DNA of 64,000 nt from Ornithinibacillus contaminans. GTDB lineage: Bacteria > Bacillota > Bacilli > Bacillales > Amphibacillaceae. The position numbers were made by a program, and so were the translations under genes. Below the pieces are notes generated by a model that saw only the letters and a list, made by a program, of their open reading frames with translations, made no database searches and had not been told where the DNA came from. Positions 1 through 10,554 of the stretch are shown here, piece after piece (the stretch's first letter is position 1; each line of letters starts with the position of its first letter). The DNA is taken from NCBI RefSeq assembly GCF_001038425.2, contig NZ_LDPV02000009.1, positions 124,001 to 188,000 on the forward strand, written 5' to 3'.

Positions 1-1032
1 ATCTGCAGTAATAGTAAGATCATTCTCTGCTTCCACTTGTAGCTCAACGCCTGATTGCTCTGCTTGATGTCTTACAATCGGTAACACTTCCTCCAGCAAT
101 AGCGAGACTTTTACCGGAACTAACGAAAGACTAGAATCTTCTTTTTCGAGCTTCGATAACGTTAATAAGTCCTCAATTAAGACTTGAAGTCGTTTGCTCT
201 CTTCATTAATAATTCCTAGAAACTGTCTTGCGGTATCAATATCTTGGAGGTCATCATCTAATAAAGTTTCCGAAAATCCACGTATCGATGTAATTGGTGT
301 TTTTAACTCATGTGAAACATTGGCTACAAAGTCCTTTCGCATTGCCTCTAGTTTTTTTAACTCGGTAATATCATAAAGCACTAATACCGCACCTTTTAAT
401 AGATTTCGCTCGTCGAATATTGGTGCGCCGATTACTTCAAAATACTGTTTTGTCTCATTTGCAACACTAACAGAATGCTTTACATTCTCTTCATATAAAA
501 AGGTTTGTTGTATCGTTTTATGAATTTTTTCGTTTTCTAGGACATCGTAATATAAATAGCCAACATAATCTCTCTCCGCTTTCCCAAAAATGGACAGAAA
601 TTTTTTATTCACAAGATGGATATACCCTTTTTCATCAATTAATACTAATCCACTTTGGATATTTTCTATAACGGTTGATAACTGCTCTGCTTGCATCTTC
701 TCATGTATCGAAAGTTCACTTAAGCTACGAGCAAGTGAATTAATTTTCATTAATAAAGCCGCCATACTTCCTGTTGCAGGATGGTACATTCGAGCACGAA
801 AATTTCCTTTTACTAATTCATCTAGTGTATTCGTTGCTTTTTGAATAGGTTTGACATATTTATCAAACACATAATGTACAATCATCATTAAAATAATGTA
901 TTCCGTTAATAGCACAAGTACTAGAATTATATAATTGCTCATAAATTGGCTGAAAATAATACCAGTAGCTATTTCAATACATAAGATTACGATTGCATAT
1001 AATAGCAACGGTTTGGATAAAAAAAACTTCAC
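1..1032 (-). CDS. phoR: PhoR-like sensor histidine kinase, 3' end outside window
   Basis: Membrane histidine kinase that would phosphorylate PhoP under phosphate limitation. The GTG start overlaps the phoP stop (GTGA), giving 344 codons before the window edge. Two hydrophobic segments lie at about residues 9-31 and 34-54, almost touching, then a HAMP-like stretch (from VKPIQKATNTLDEL), a PAS-like domain (about 115-215) and the dimerisation box NVSHELKTPITS with phospho-acceptor His241. The ATPase domain is cut off. B. subtilis PhoR has its His near residue 360 because of a large extracytoplasmic domain between the two membrane segments; that domain is absent here. Identity rests on the domains plus the adjacent phoP. 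Confidence 0.88.
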   Translation of the reverse strand, partial: MKFFLSKPLLLYAIVILCIEIATGIIFSQFMSNYIILVLVLLTEYIILMMIVHYVFDKYVKPIQKATNTLDELVKGNFRARMYHPATGSMAALLMKINSLARSLSELSIHEKMQAEQLSTVIENIQSGLVLIDEKGYIHLVNKKFLSIFGKAERDYVGYLYYDVLENEKIHKTIQQTFLYEENVKHSVSVANETKQYFEVIGAPIFDERNLLKGAVLVLYDITELKKLEAMRKDFVANVSHELKTPITSIRGFSETLLDDDLQDIDTARQFLGIINEESKRLQVLIEDLLTLSKLEKEDSSLSLVPVKVSLLLEEVLPIVRHQAEQSGVELQVEAENDLTITAD

Positions 1033-1721
1033 GTTGGGTCCTCCATTTTATAGCCAAGACCACGAATCGTTTTAATATAAATTGGTTTCTTTGTATTTGG
1101 CTCTATTTTCTCACGTAGGTGACTTACATGAACATCTACAATCCTAGTGTCGCCAACAAAGTCGTAATCCCATACTGCACTTAATAATTGATCTCTCGAT
1201 AGTACCTTGTCTTTATGATTTGCTAGATAATATAACAGCTCAAATTCTTTTCTAGTAAACGTTAATAATTCATCATTCTTCTCTGCTTCATATCGCTCCG
1301 GGAAGATGGTCAAGTCACCAATTTTAATCGTCTTTATTTGATTGTCTACTGTGATATTAGTCCTTCTTAAAATCGCCTTTATGCGTGCGATTACTTCTTT
1401 CGGGCTAAACGGTTTTGTTAAATAATCATCTGCCCCTATTTCTAAACCAAGAACTTTATCAAATTCTTCATCTCTTGCTGTTAACATTAAAACCGGGGTA
1501 TCAATTTGATTTCTTCTTAAATGCTTACAGACTTCAATTCCGTCCATTTCTGGAAGCATAAGATCCAGGATGATAAAATCATAGCTGTGTTTATCTGCTT
1601 TTCGAATTGCTTCTAATCCGTCATACGCAACATCTGTTGTGAATCCCGCTTTTTCTAAATTAAATTTTAGCAATGTTACAATTGACATCTCATCATCTAC
1701 AATTAGAATTTTTTCATTCAT
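1029..1721 (-). CDS. phoP: PhoP-like response regulator
   Basis: OmpR-family response regulator of 230 aa, normal length. The receiver domain shows the acidic pair D9/D10, phospho-acceptor D53 (in ILDLMLPEMDG) and the TKPF lysine motif. The C-terminal winged helix contains DVHVSHLREKIE and a RGLGYKM end. It is predicted to bind Pho boxes and control phosphate-starvation genes with the overlapping phoR. It lies downstream of mdh, as in B. subtilis, but a terminator separates the two, so phoPR probably also has its own promoter in the 1722-1855 gap. A GGGGA ribosome site lies about 10 nt before the ATG. Confidence 0.92.
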   Translation of the reverse strand: MNEKILIVDDEMSIVTLLKFNLEKAGFTTDVAYDGLEAIRKADKHSYDFIILDLMLPEMDGIEVCKHLRRNQIDTPVLMLTARDEEFDKVLGLEIGADDYLTKPFSPKEVIARIKAILRRTNITVDNQIKTIKIGDLTIFPERYEAEKNDELLTFTRKEFELLYYLANHKDKVLSRDQLLSAVWDYDFVGDTRIVDVHVSHLREKIEPNTKKPIYIKTIRGLGYKMEDPT

Positions 1722-1854
1722 GCAATCAATTCCCCATTTCTAATAAACTGGCAGCATAGTCTAGTTATATACTTATCTTACAACGAAACTTGTATAAAGA
1801 AAATATAAGATACCATTTGTAAAGAAAACTTTATAAAAACTGTGTGAATTTAAC

Positions 1855-1897
1855 TATATAAAAAGCCTCACCCTGCAGCTAGCAGAATGAAGCTTTG
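1855..1897 (-). terminator. Terminator after mdh
   Basis: Inverted repeat (AAAGCCTCA at 1863-1871 with TGAAGCTTT at 1889-1897, plus an inner CTGC/GCAG pair), followed on the minus strand by a T-run. It lies 7 nt after the mdh stop and should end the citZ-icd-mdh transcript before phoPR. Confidence 0.8.
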
Positions 1898-1903
1898 GAT
1901 TTA

Positions 1904-2842
1904 TTATTCTAATACGTTAAGAACACTTTTAACAGATTCAGCAGACTTATCAAGCGCTGCCTTTTCCTCCGTTGTTAATTCGAGTTCAATAATTTCTTCA
2001 ATGCCGTTTCCACCTAAGACAGTAGGTACTCCTAGATAAATATCATTATAACCATATTCACCTTCTAAATAGGCAATGGAAGGAAGAATGCGGCGCTGAT
2101 CTTTTAGAATTGCTTCTGCCATTACGGTTAACGATGCGGCTGGAGCATAGTACGCACTGCCATTCCCTAGTAGGTTGACAATTTCACCACCACCAGTACG
2201 AGTACGTGCTACAATTGCATCTAAACGATCCTTCGATATTAATTTTTCTAACGGAATACCGCCAGCATATGAATAGCGAATAAGTGGCACCATATCATCA
2301 CCATGGCCACCTAATACGAATCCTGAGACATCTTTAACGGAAACATTTAATTCTTGTGCAACAAAGGTACAGAATCGCGCAGTATCCAATACGCCAGATT
2401 GACCAATTACCCGTTCTTTTGGAAATCCTGATTCCTTATATACCGTGTAGGTCATCGCATCAACTGGATTCGTCAAGACAATAATGGTCGTGTCAGGAGA
2501 ATAGCTGACTACTTCTTGTGTGACGGACTTCATTATTTTAGCGTTTGTAATTACTAAATCATCTCGGCTCATTCCCGGTTTTCTTGCTATACCTGCTGTG
2601 ATAATAACTAAATCAGAATCTTTTGTATCTGCATAGCTTGATGTTCCGATAATGGTTGCATCAAATCCTTGAACTGGACTAGCCTCTAGCATATCCAATG
2701 CTTTTCCTTTCGTTGGATTTTCCATGTTAGGAATATCCACTAACACAACATCTCCAAGCTCTTTTTGTCCAAGCATGAAAGCAGTTGTTGCCCCGGTGAA
2801 GCCCGATCCGATAACGGAGATTTTTTTACGTTTGTTGCCCAT
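1904..2842 (-). CDS. mdh: Malate dehydrogenase
   Basis: NAD-dependent malate dehydrogenase of the lactate-dehydrogenase-like type, 312 aa, as in B. subtilis Mdh. It interconverts malate and oxaloacetate in the TCA cycle. The nucleotide-binding loop is GSGFTG at 12-17; substrate arginines lie in [10 protein letters not shown]; the catalytic His is H180 in GGHGDDM, paired with D153. It is last in citZ-icd-mdh, 19 nt after icd, with a GGGGG-type ribosome site before ATG, and is closed by a terminator. The arginines in place of a Gln at the specificity loop fit malate rather than lactate use. Confidence 0.96.
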   Translation of the reverse strand: MGNKRKKISVIGSGFTGATTAFMLGQKELGDVVLVDIPNMENPTKGKALDMLEASPVQGFDATIIGTSSYADTKDSDLVIITAGIARKPGMSRDDLVITNAKIMKSVTQEVVSYSPDTTIIVLTNPVDAMTYTVYKESGFPKERVIGQSGVLDTARFCTFVAQELNVSVKDVSGFVLGGHGDDMVPLIRYSYAGGIPLEKLISKDRLDAIVARTRTGGGEIVNLLGNGSAYYAPAASLTVMAEAILKDQRRILPSIAYLEGEYGYNDIYLGVPTVLGGNGIEEIIELELTTEEKAALDKSAESVKSVLNVLE

Positions 2843-2861
2843 TTTAAAGTCCCCCTTAACA

Positions 2862-4133
2862 TTAGTCCATGTTCTTAATTAGTTCATCACCAAACTCAGA
2901 ACATTTCACTTCTGTAGCACCATCCATTAGTCGCGCAAAATCATACGTTACCACTTTTGAAGCAATTGTTTTATCCATTGACTTCGTGATTAAATCCGCT
3001 GCTTCTCTCCAACCAAGATGTTCAAGCATCAAGACACCAGAAAGAATAACTGATGAAGGGTTAACTTTATCTAATCCAGCATATTTCGGTGCTGTACCAT
3101 GAGTTGCCTCAAAAATAGCATGGCCAGTATTATAATTAATGTTAGCTCCTGGTGCAATACCAATACCACCTACTTGTGCTGCAAGCGCATCGGAGATATA
3201 GTCTCCGTTTAAGTTCATCGTTGCAACAACATCAAACTCATTTGGACGAGTTAATATTTGCTGTAAGAAGATATCTGCAATAGAGTCCTTAATGAGGATT
3301 TTACCAGCAGCTAGAGCAGTATCTTGTGCTTTATTCGCAGCATCCTTGCCCTCTTTTTCTACAATGCGGTCATATTCAGCCCATGTAAATACTTGATCAC
3401 CGAACTCTTGTTCAGCAACTTCATATCCCCACGCTTTAAATGCACCTTCTGTGAATTTCATAATGTTTCCTTTGTGAACTAGCGTAACACTGCTTCTGCC
3501 TTCTGTAATAGCATACTCAATCGCAGAACGAACTAAACGCTTTGTACCTTCCTCAGATACTGGTTTAATACCAATTCCAGAAGTTTCAGGGAAACGGATT
3601 TTATGTACACCCATTTCATTCTTTAAGAAATCAATGACCTTTTTCACTTCATCTGAACCCTTTTGCCATTCAATACCTGCATAGATATCTTCTGTATTTT
3701 CACGGAAAATAACCATGTCAACATCTTCAGGTCGCTTAACAGGAGAAGGAACTCCTTCAAAATAGCGGACAGGTCGCAGGCAAGTAAATAAGTCTAGTTC
3801 TTGACGCAATGCAACGTTTAAAGAACGAATACCGCCACCAATTGGCGTTGTTAGCGGACCTTTAATTGCAATTTTGTATTCATCAATTTTGTCTAATGTA
3901 TCTTGTGGTAACCATTCACCAGTCTTATCAAAAGCTTTTTGACCAGCGTATACTTCTAACCATTCAATTTTCTTCGTACCATTATAGGCTTTCTCAACTG
4001 CAGCTTCTAAAACTCGACTAGCTGCTGCCCAGATATCAGGACCAGTACCGTCTCCTTCAATAAATGGAATCACTGGTTGATTTGGAACATTTAATTTACC
4101 ATTTTCTACTACAATTTTTTCGCCTTTTGCCAT
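2862..4133 (-). CDS. icd: Isocitrate dehydrogenase (NADP)
   Basis: Converts isocitrate to 2-oxoglutarate and CO2 with reduction of NADP. It has 423 aa, typical of B. subtilis CitC/Icd. Visible features are the substrate loop [13 protein letters not shown] with S104, the residue equivalent to the phosphorylated serine of E. coli Icd, the metal-binding region [10 protein letters not shown], and HGTAPKYAG, whose Lys-Tyr pair is typical of NADP specificity. It is the middle gene of citZ-icd-mdh. An 80-nt gap after citZ holds a strong hairpin that may set its expression relative to citZ. Confidence 0.97.
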   Translation of the reverse strand: MAKGEKIVVENGKLNVPNQPVIPFIEGDGTGPDIWAAASRVLEAAVEKAYNGTKKIEWLEVYAGQKAFDKTGEWLPQDTLDKIDEYKIAIKGPLTTPIGGGIRSLNVALRQELDLFTCLRPVRYFEGVPSPVKRPEDVDMVIFRENTEDIYAGIEWQKGSDEVKKVIDFLKNEMGVHKIRFPETSGIGIKPVSEEGTKRLVRSAIEYAITEGRSSVTLVHKGNIMKFTEGAFKAWGYEVAEQEFGDQVFTWAEYDRIVEKEGKDAANKAQDTALAAGKILIKDSIADIFLQQILTRPNEFDVVATMNLNGDYISDALAAQVGGIGIAPGANINYNTGHAIFEATHGTAPKYAGLDKVNPSSVILSGVLMLEHLGWREAADLITKSMDKTIASKVVTYDFARLMDGATEVKCSEFGDELIKNMD

Positions 4134-4170
4134 TGTATTATTCCTCCTAGATTCTAGTAGCTTATCATAA

Positions 4171-4194
4171 TAATAGCCGGTTATCCGGCTATTA
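4171..4194 (-). terminator. Hairpin between citZ and icd
   Basis: A perfect 10-bp stem (TAATAGCCGG with CCGGCTATTA) and 4-nt loop in the citZ-icd gap. On the minus strand it is followed by TTATGATAAG rather than a clean T-run, so it may act as a weak attenuator or an mRNA-stability element. Confidence 0.55.
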
Positions 4195-4213
4195 AAACTA
4201 ACATCATTGATTT

Positions 4214-5329
4214 CTAGCGATTTTCGATTGGTACGTATTCTTGTGTGCTTGGTCCAACGTATTCTGCACGTGGACGAATTAATCTATTATTAGAATATTG
4301 TTCTAGTATATGAGCAATCCAACCAGAAACACGACTCATAGCAAAAATCGGTGTGAATAAATCATGATCTATTCCTAAACTATCATATACAGATGCAGAA
4401 TAGAAATCAACATTCGCTGGTAATCCTTTTTCTTGCTTAATATATTCTTCAATTTGTACAGACATATTGTACCATTTTTCTTGTCCAGTGAGTGTAGTTA
4501 ATTCCTTGGACATTTTTTGAAGGTGCTTAGCTCTTGGATCACCATTACGATAAACACGATGGCCCATACCCATGATTTTTTCCTTATTTGCTAGTTTTTC
4601 TTTTATATAAGGTAATGCATTTTCCTCTGTGCCAATTTCTGTTAGCATCTTCATCACGCGCTCATTTGCTCCACCATGAAGTGGACCTTTTAAGGCACCA
4701 ATTGCTGCTGTGATGCCTGAATACATATCAGAAAGTGTAGCAACACAAACTCTAGCAGTGAAGGTAGACGCATTCAGTTCATGGTCTGCATGTAACACTA
4801 ATGCTTTATTAATCGCTTCCACTTCAATGGCACTTGGTGTTTTACCATTTAACATATATAAAAAGTTTTCAGCGTAGCTAACGTCTTTTTTTGGTTTTAT
4901 TGGGTCTTTCCCTTGTCTAATTCTTGAAAATGCCGCCACAATCGTGGAGATTTTTGCTTGAAGACGAACAGCTTTACGTCGATTTGCTTCCTCTTCCATA
5001 ACGTCCGCTTCTTCATCATATAGCCCTAATAGAGAAATAGAAGTTCTAAGAGCCGCCATAGGATGCACGTTGCTTAAATCATAAGAACGCATTTGGTCCA
5101 TAACTGCATCTGGAACATCCATATTATTTGCTAATTCCTTCTTAAAGGACTCTAATTCACTTTTAGTCGGTAATTTAAGATTCCATAGTAAATATACTAC
5201 TTCCTCAAAACTGGAATTCTCAGCTAAATCATCAATACGATAGCCCACATAGGTTAGCTGGTCATCAATGATGGAACTAACGGACGATTGTGTTGCAACT
5301 ACCCCTTCAAGACCTTTCGTTGCTGTCAT
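4214..5329 (-). CDS. citZ: Citrate synthase
   Basis: Condenses oxaloacetate and acetyl-CoA to citrate, the entry step of the TCA cycle. The ATG at 5329 is chosen (371 aa, starting MTATKGLEG like B. subtilis CitZ) because GGAGAGGG lies 7 nt upstream; an in-frame TTG six bases earlier would sit against the ribosome site. Catalytic motifs are [28 protein letters not shown] and the Asp-containing [13 protein letters not shown]. It is first gene of the citZ-icd-mdh operon, with a sigma-A-like promoter upstream. Confidence 0.97.
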   Translation of the reverse strand: MTATKGLEGVVATQSSVSSIIDDQLTYVGYRIDDLAENSSFEEVVYLLWNLKLPTKSELESFKKELANNMDVPDAVMDQMRSYDLSNVHPMAALRTSISLLGLYDEEADVMEEEANRRKAVRLQAKISTIVAAFSRIRQGKDPIKPKKDVSYAENFLYMLNGKTPSAIEVEAINKALVLHADHELNASTFTARVCVATLSDMYSGITAAIGALKGPLHGGANERVMKMLTEIGTEENALPYIKEKLANKEKIMGMGHRVYRNGDPRAKHLQKMSKELTTLTGQEKWYNMSVQIEEYIKQEKGLPANVDFYSASVYDSLGIDHDLFTPIFAMSRVSGWIAHILEQYSNNRLIRPRAEYVGPSTQEYVPIENR

Positions 5330-5361
5330 AGTCAAACCCTCTCCTTTTTCTATAAAGTTCT

Positions 5362-5401
5362 AACATTAGGATTATTATAATGTTATTTATATTTACGACA
5401 A
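5362..5401 (-). promoter_or_regulatory. citZ promoter
   Basis: On the minus strand TTGTCG and TATAAT are separated by 16 nt, a good sigma-A-type promoter about 45 nt before the citZ start. Overlapping it are ATAA/TTAT half-sites that loosely resemble a CcpC box, but the spacing is 6 rather than the usual 7, so that assignment is weak. Confidence 0.55.
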
Positions 5402-5472
5402 TACCTTAGAAAAATGATAGGTTATTGCCATCCCCAACCTCAATTATAATGTATTCTTCTAGTAATGTGAAA

Positions 5473-5486
5473 TGAAACCGTTTAAA
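5473..5486. promoter_or_regulatory. Possible CcpA (cre) site
   Basis: TGAAACCGTTTAAA resembles the catabolite-responsive element TGNAANCGNWNNCW in most positions. It lies in the 330-nt gap between divergent citZ and ytvI. citZ is a known CcpA target in B. subtilis and ccpA is in this window. The match is imperfect and its distance from the citZ promoter is large. Nothing else recognisable was seen in this gap apart from the citZ promoter. Confidence 0.3.
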
Positions 5487-5659
5487 TTTCCATAAATTTT
5501 TATAGTCGGAATTCTTTAAACGCAATATTTTTCAATAATGGCACTACTGAAGTTAAAGACTTAAAGGTAGCTAGAAGCAGTCCTGAGGTTCTAATCTTCT
5601 ACTGGATTGCATAACGTTATATAGGGGGCTCAGATTTTATAATAAATGGGGTTGTTCCG

Positions 5660-6766
5660 TTGTACAAGCTATTATTTGAACGAATACTTAGAGGTGTTAT
5701 GGTTGTAGCATTAATCATCGTGGCATATTACATCATCCAATTTTCCTTTCTTTATATTTATCCATTTCTCTTGTCATTTCTATTGGCTGCATGGTTGAAC
5801 CCCTCTGTCAGCTATCTCCAGAATCGATGGAAAATTCCTAGAGGGTTTGCTACTATTATTGTTATTTTAACGATCTTTCTGCTTGTTATTGGACTAATAA
5901 TTTTATTGATTACTGAAATTGTACAAGGTAGTAATTATCTAGCAGAACGAATACCAGTTTATTTCGATTCATTTGTAAAAGTAGCAGAGTTAATTCTTGT
6001 TGAACATATCTTACCATTATATGAGACGCTAACCTCTTATTTTCAAGCATTGGACACGTCCCATCAGGCAACGATACTGGAAAATTTCAAACAATTTTTA
6101 GAAACTATTTCCTCATCAGTGCGTAATTTCATACAATCGTTAGTATTTCGTATCCCTTCCATTGTTGGTTTCTTTCCAGGAGCGCTAACTACTATGATTT
6201 TTATTCTGCTAGCAACGTTTATGATGACGAATGATTGGGATTATATAACGAAGCGATTAAAACGTTTTGTTCCTGAAACAGTATTATTTTATTTTGATGA
6301 TTTTCGCAAAGGCATTAAACAAGGATTTTCCGGCTATGTAAAAGCACAGCTTATTTTAATCTTCATAACTGCCTTTATTATTTTAGTAGGGCTACTAATA
6401 CTTGGCATCAATCACGCGTTAACTATTGCGCTAATCTCGGCAATTGTAGATTTATTGCCCTTTATCGGTACTGGTATTATCTTTGTTCCATGGATTGTTT
6501 ATGCCTTTATCACTGCCAATTATTCCTTAACGATCGGAATTACTTGTTTATACATGACCGTTATTATTGTACGGCAACTAATCGAACCAAAAATCATCTC
6601 CGCTAATATCGGGATTAACCCGTTAGTCAGTTTAATGATTTTATTTATTTCGTTGCAGCTATGGGGTATTATCGGTGTAATATTCGCACCCTTTATATTA
6701 ATCAGCTGTTACGTCCTATTTCGATCAGGAATTTTACTAAAAATCCTTCAGTTTATTAAAGGATAG
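5660..6766 (+). CDS. ytvI: YtvI-like sporulation membrane permease
   Basis: Multi-spanning membrane protein of the AI-2E/YtvI family, 368 aa, with about seven or eight hydrophobic segments spread over the whole length and an amphipathic central stretch (about 90-140). The start is TTG at 5660, preceded by TGGGG. The B. subtilis homologue YtvI is annotated as a sporulation integral membrane protein with no known substrate, and it occupies the same position between citZ and fxsA. It is transcribed opposite to citZ and converges on fxsA, with only 6 nt between the stop codons. Confidence 0.85.
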   Translation: MYKLLFERILRGVMVVALIIVAYYIIQFSFLYIYPFLLSFLLAAWLNPSVSYLQNRWKIPRGFATIIVILTIFLLVIGLIILLITEIVQGSNYLAERIPVYFDSFVKVAELILVEHILPLYETLTSYFQALDTSHQATILENFKQFLETISSSVRNFIQSLVFRIPSIVGFFPGALTTMIFILLATFMMTNDWDYITKRLKRFVPETVLFYFDDFRKGIKQGFSGYVKAQLILIFITAFIILVGLLILGINHALTIALISAIVDLLPFIGTGIIFVPWIVYAFITANYSLTIGITCLYMTVIIVRQLIEPKIISANIGINPLVSLMILFISLQLWGIIGVIFAPFILISCYVLFRSGILLKILQFIKG

Positions 6767-6772
6767 CACTAC

Positions 6773-7162
6773 TTACCATCTTCGAAACGTCACGACATTC
6801 GAATCAATCATCTTTTTCATGATCTTTTGTAAGAAAAGCTTCATGATGTCCCTAGTCCATGGTAATACCAAGAGAAATCCCGTTATATCGGTAATAAATC
6901 CTGGCGAAAACAAAAATACACCTCCAATAAATATGCATATTCCATCTAAAATTTCTCTTGTTGGAACCTGTCCATATTGCATTGCTTGTTGGGCACGGTT
7001 CCATGTTTGAACACCTTCCTTTTTAGCAAGGGTAACACCTATTAATCCTGTCAATAAAATTAGAAATACAACCCACCACGGTCCTATAATGCCGCCCGCC
7101 CAAATAAATACAGCGATCTCAGCAGCTGGAATAATTAAAAATGCTAAGAGCAACCATCTCAT
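6773..7162 (-). CDS. fxsA: FxsA family membrane protein
   Basis: A 129-aa protein with several hydrophobic helices at the N-terminus and middle and a basic C-terminal tail, matching the FxsA/YtzA family (MRWLLLAFLIIPAAEI, then FSPGFITDITGFLLVLP). E. coli FxsA relieves F-plasmid exclusion of phage T7; its cellular role is not established, and in Bacillus none is known. It follows pyk on the same strand but is separated from it by a terminator-like hairpin. Confidence 0.85.
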   Translation of the reverse strand: MRWLLLAFLIIPAAEIAVFIWAGGIIGPWWVVFLILLTGLIGVTLAKKEGVQTWNRAQQAMQYGQVPTREILDGICIFIGGVFLFSPGFITDITGFLLVLPWTRDIMKLFLQKIMKKMIDSNVVTFRRW

Positions 7163-7190
7163 AAATTTACCTCTCCCTTTCTTAATATAG

Positions 7191-7222
7191 GAAAAAAGAA
7201 GGGAAAAATTTCCCTCCTTTTG
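7191..7222 (-). terminator. Terminator after pyk
   Basis: On the minus strand AGGAGGGAAA pairs with TTTCCCTTCT and is followed by a T-run. It lies about 30 nt after the pyk stop and before fxsA. Confidence 0.65.
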
Positions 7223-7250
7223 TACTAGTTCTATGTTGTATGATTTTTAC

Positions 7251-9011
7251 TTATAGAACGCCTGCATGACCTTTATAAATGTCACCCTTTGTTCCATCTA
7301 TCGTAATATCTCCACCATCTTGTATCAATTCAAGCGCACGCTCTACACCAACGATTACTGGAATTCCTAGGCTTAAACCAACAACAGCAGCATGTGACGT
7401 TAATCCGCCTTCTTGTGTAATGATTCCGGCAGCTTTTTCAATGGCAGGCATCATATCACGATCCGTACCATAGGTTACGATAATGTCACCTTCATTGACT
7501 TTTTGTAATGCATCCTCAGCATTCTTTACAAGTACTGCTTTACCATAGGCGTTTTTTTTTCCGATTCCTTGGCCCTTTGCAATTACATCACCGATAATAT
7601 GAACCTTCATAAGGTTTGTCGTACCAGATTCTCCGACTGGAACACCTGCAGTAATGATGACACGGTCACCACGCTTCAATAAGCCCGAATTCAAGCCACG
7701 CTCAATTGCAACATCAAGCATTTCATCGGTAGAATTCGCTTTACCACCAGTAACGGCATGAACTCCCCATACTAGTGATAGCTGACGATTAACCACTTCA
7801 TTATAAGTTACCGCAACGATTGGTGCTTTTGGACGATATTTAGAAATCATTCGTGCCGTATGACCACTTTCAGTTGGTGTAATAATAGCACTTACGGAAA
7901 GATTCATTGCTGTATGTGTAACCGATTGACTGATTGCATCGGTAATTGTCATATCAACTGCTTCTGAGCGATCTTTCAAAATTGCTTGATGATCTAGTGC
8001 AGTTTCTGCTTTTAGTGCAATGTTATTCATTGTTTTTACAGACTCTACTGGATAGTTCCCGGCAGCTGTTTCACCAGAAAGCATAATCGCATCAGTACCA
8101 TCAAAAATTGCGTTAGCAACGTCAGATGCTTCTGCTCTTGTTGGGCGTGGGTTACGTTGCATAGAATCTAACATTTGTGTTGCGGTAATAACTGGTTTAC
8201 CAGCTGTATTACACTTGCGAATCAATGCTTTTTGTACTAATGGCACATCTTCCGCTGGGATTTCTACACCTAAATCACCACGAGCAACCATTAATCCGTC
8301 ACTCACTTCTAAGATGCTATCGATGTTGTCTACACCTTCTTGGTTTTCAATCTTAGGAATGATTTGAATATGTGTAGCATCATGTTTTTCTAGTAACTCT
8401 CTTATTTCTAAAATGTCTGATGCACGACGAACAAAAGATGCAGCGATAAAATCGATACCTTGTGAAATACCAAACTCAATATCCTTTGCATCTTTATCTG
8501 TAATACCTGGTAATTTCACAGAAACGTTTGGTACGTTCACACCTTTTTTGTTTTTAATTAAACCTGAGTTAAGTGCTACCGTTTTTAATTCTTTATTAGC
8601 GTGGTCTATCTCTGTAACTTCTAGCTCAATAAGTCCATCATCTAATAAGATACGAGATCCAACATGAACATCCTCTATTAATCCAGGATAGGAAATTGAA
8701 AAACGTTCTGCAGTTCCTTCTACTTCATTCATAGCAATATAAACGGTATTACCTTGGACAAGTTCCGCTTGTCCATCTTTGAAATTATTCGTTCTAATCT
8801 CTGGACCTTTTGTATCTAATAAAATCGCAACTGTTTTACCTGTCTTTTCAGCTGCTTGTCTAATATTCTTAATACGAGCACCATGCTCCTCGAAATCACC
8901 ATGGGAAAAATTCAGACGTGCTACATTCATTCCAGCTTCTATTAATTTTTCTAATGTCTCTACAGCTTCTGAAGCTGGTCCTATCGTACAAACAATTTTT
9001 GATCTTCTCAT
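7251..9011 (-). CDS. pyk: Pyruvate kinase with C-terminal PEP-utiliser domain
   Basis: Last ATP-forming step of glycolysis, phosphoenolpyruvate plus ADP to pyruvate plus ATP. The ATG at 9011 is used (586 aa, [15 protein letters not shown]) because GGAGG lies 9 nt upstream and B. subtilis Pyk (585 aa) starts the same way; a 17-codon upstream extension lacks a ribosome site. Motifs include [10 protein letters not shown], the K+/Mg2+ region and [12 protein letters not shown]. Residues from about 480 form the extra domain found in bacilli, with the PEP-utiliser signature GGLTSHAAV. It is downstream of pfkA, as the glycolytic pair in Bacillus. Confidence 0.97.
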   Translation of the reverse strand: MRRSKIVCTIGPASEAVETLEKLIEAGMNVARLNFSHGDFEEHGARIKNIRQAAEKTGKTVAILLDTKGPEIRTNNFKDGQAELVQGNTVYIAMNEVEGTAERFSISYPGLIEDVHVGSRILLDDGLIELEVTEIDHANKELKTVALNSGLIKNKKGVNVPNVSVKLPGITDKDAKDIEFGISQGIDFIAASFVRRASDILEIRELLEKHDATHIQIIPKIENQEGVDNIDSILEVSDGLMVARGDLGVEIPAEDVPLVQKALIRKCNTAGKPVITATQMLDSMQRNPRPTRAEASDVANAIFDGTDAIMLSGETAAGNYPVESVKTMNNIALKAETALDHQAILKDRSEAVDMTITDAISQSVTHTAMNLSVSAIITPTESGHTARMISKYRPKAPIVAVTYNEVVNRQLSLVWGVHAVTGGKANSTDEMLDVAIERGLNSGLLKRGDRVIITAGVPVGESGTTNLMKVHIIGDVIAKGQGIGKKNAYGKAVLVKNAEDALQKVNEGDIIVTYGTDRDMMPAIEKAAGIITQEGGLTSHAAVVGLSLGIPVIVGVERALELIQDGGDITIDGTKGDIYKGHAGVL

Positions 9012-9076
9012 TTCCAATATCCTCCTATTACGTGAAACAACATTCCCAGAATGGTTTCTCACTCGATGTTAGTATA

Positions 9077-9115
9077 CGAACCAATCGACCTATAGTAGTG
9101 TAACACTACGGTTCG
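9077..9115 (-). other. Hairpin in pfkA-pyk gap
   Basis: A perfect palindrome GTAGTGTAACACTAC (9095-9109) lies inside outer CGAACC/GGTTCG arms, about 85-105 nt before the pyk start. No T-run follows, so this is not a plain terminator. It could be an mRNA processing or stability structure or a protein-binding site. Confidence 0.4.
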
Positions 9116-9180
9116 ATTTGGTCACCCTTGATGCCTTAAAGTGAAGCAATACTTGCTCATGTACAAGAATAGCAATTATA

Positions 9181-10140
<960 letters not shown>

Positions 10141-10305
10141 TTAACTATTCACCTCTACTTTACGTTTTCACTGTTAGTATGTACTTGATTAATTTAAATT
10201 ACTACCATATCAAAATTCCAAATCAGAGATATAAGTTTTAAAAAACTGTCTACCTCCTATTACAAGATAAGGCTTCAGACCTAAAATATCAATCAAAAAG
10301 TATAA

Positions 10306-10383
10306 AAAAAGCAACTTATTTTTAATGTGTTTTACTTATTATTTATCTTTCCGCCTAAAAGTAAAACACATTTCAAATAAGTT
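10306..10383 (-). terminator. Long-stem terminator after accA
   Basis: Two 25-nt arms (10313-10337 and 10359-10383) are nearly perfect inverted repeats, with a 21-nt loop, followed on the minus strand by GC and seven Ts. It would end the ytsJ-accDA transcripts before pfkA. The arms are much longer than needed for termination. Confidence 0.75.
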
Positions 10384-10393
10384 ATACTGTTAT

Positions 10394-10552
10394 TAGCCTG
10401 TCTCAAAAAAATCATAGAGACAGAATCTAAAGTGTTAACGGTAGATAAAATCCGAACAATCGTGCACTTATACCCGCTCCGGGAACATACTAAGTTAGTG
10501 CATGATTCTTCTTTATACCTACTCATTGTACTTTTGACCCGGCCTCCATGAA
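10394..10552 (-). repeat. Dispersed intergenic repeat, copy A
   Basis: Read on the minus strand, this stretch shares ATGCACTAAC, AGCGGGT and GTTCGGATTTTATCT with related stretches at 46013-46126, 60053-60170 and (more distantly) 19318-19498. Its ends (AGCCTGTCTCAAAAA on the plus strand) resemble those of the 19.3 kb copy. A reading frame crossing it (10332-10616) is not believed. Together with the adjacent terminator it accounts for most of the 414-nt gap between pfkA and accA. Confidence 0.6.
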
Positions 10553-10554
10553 TG

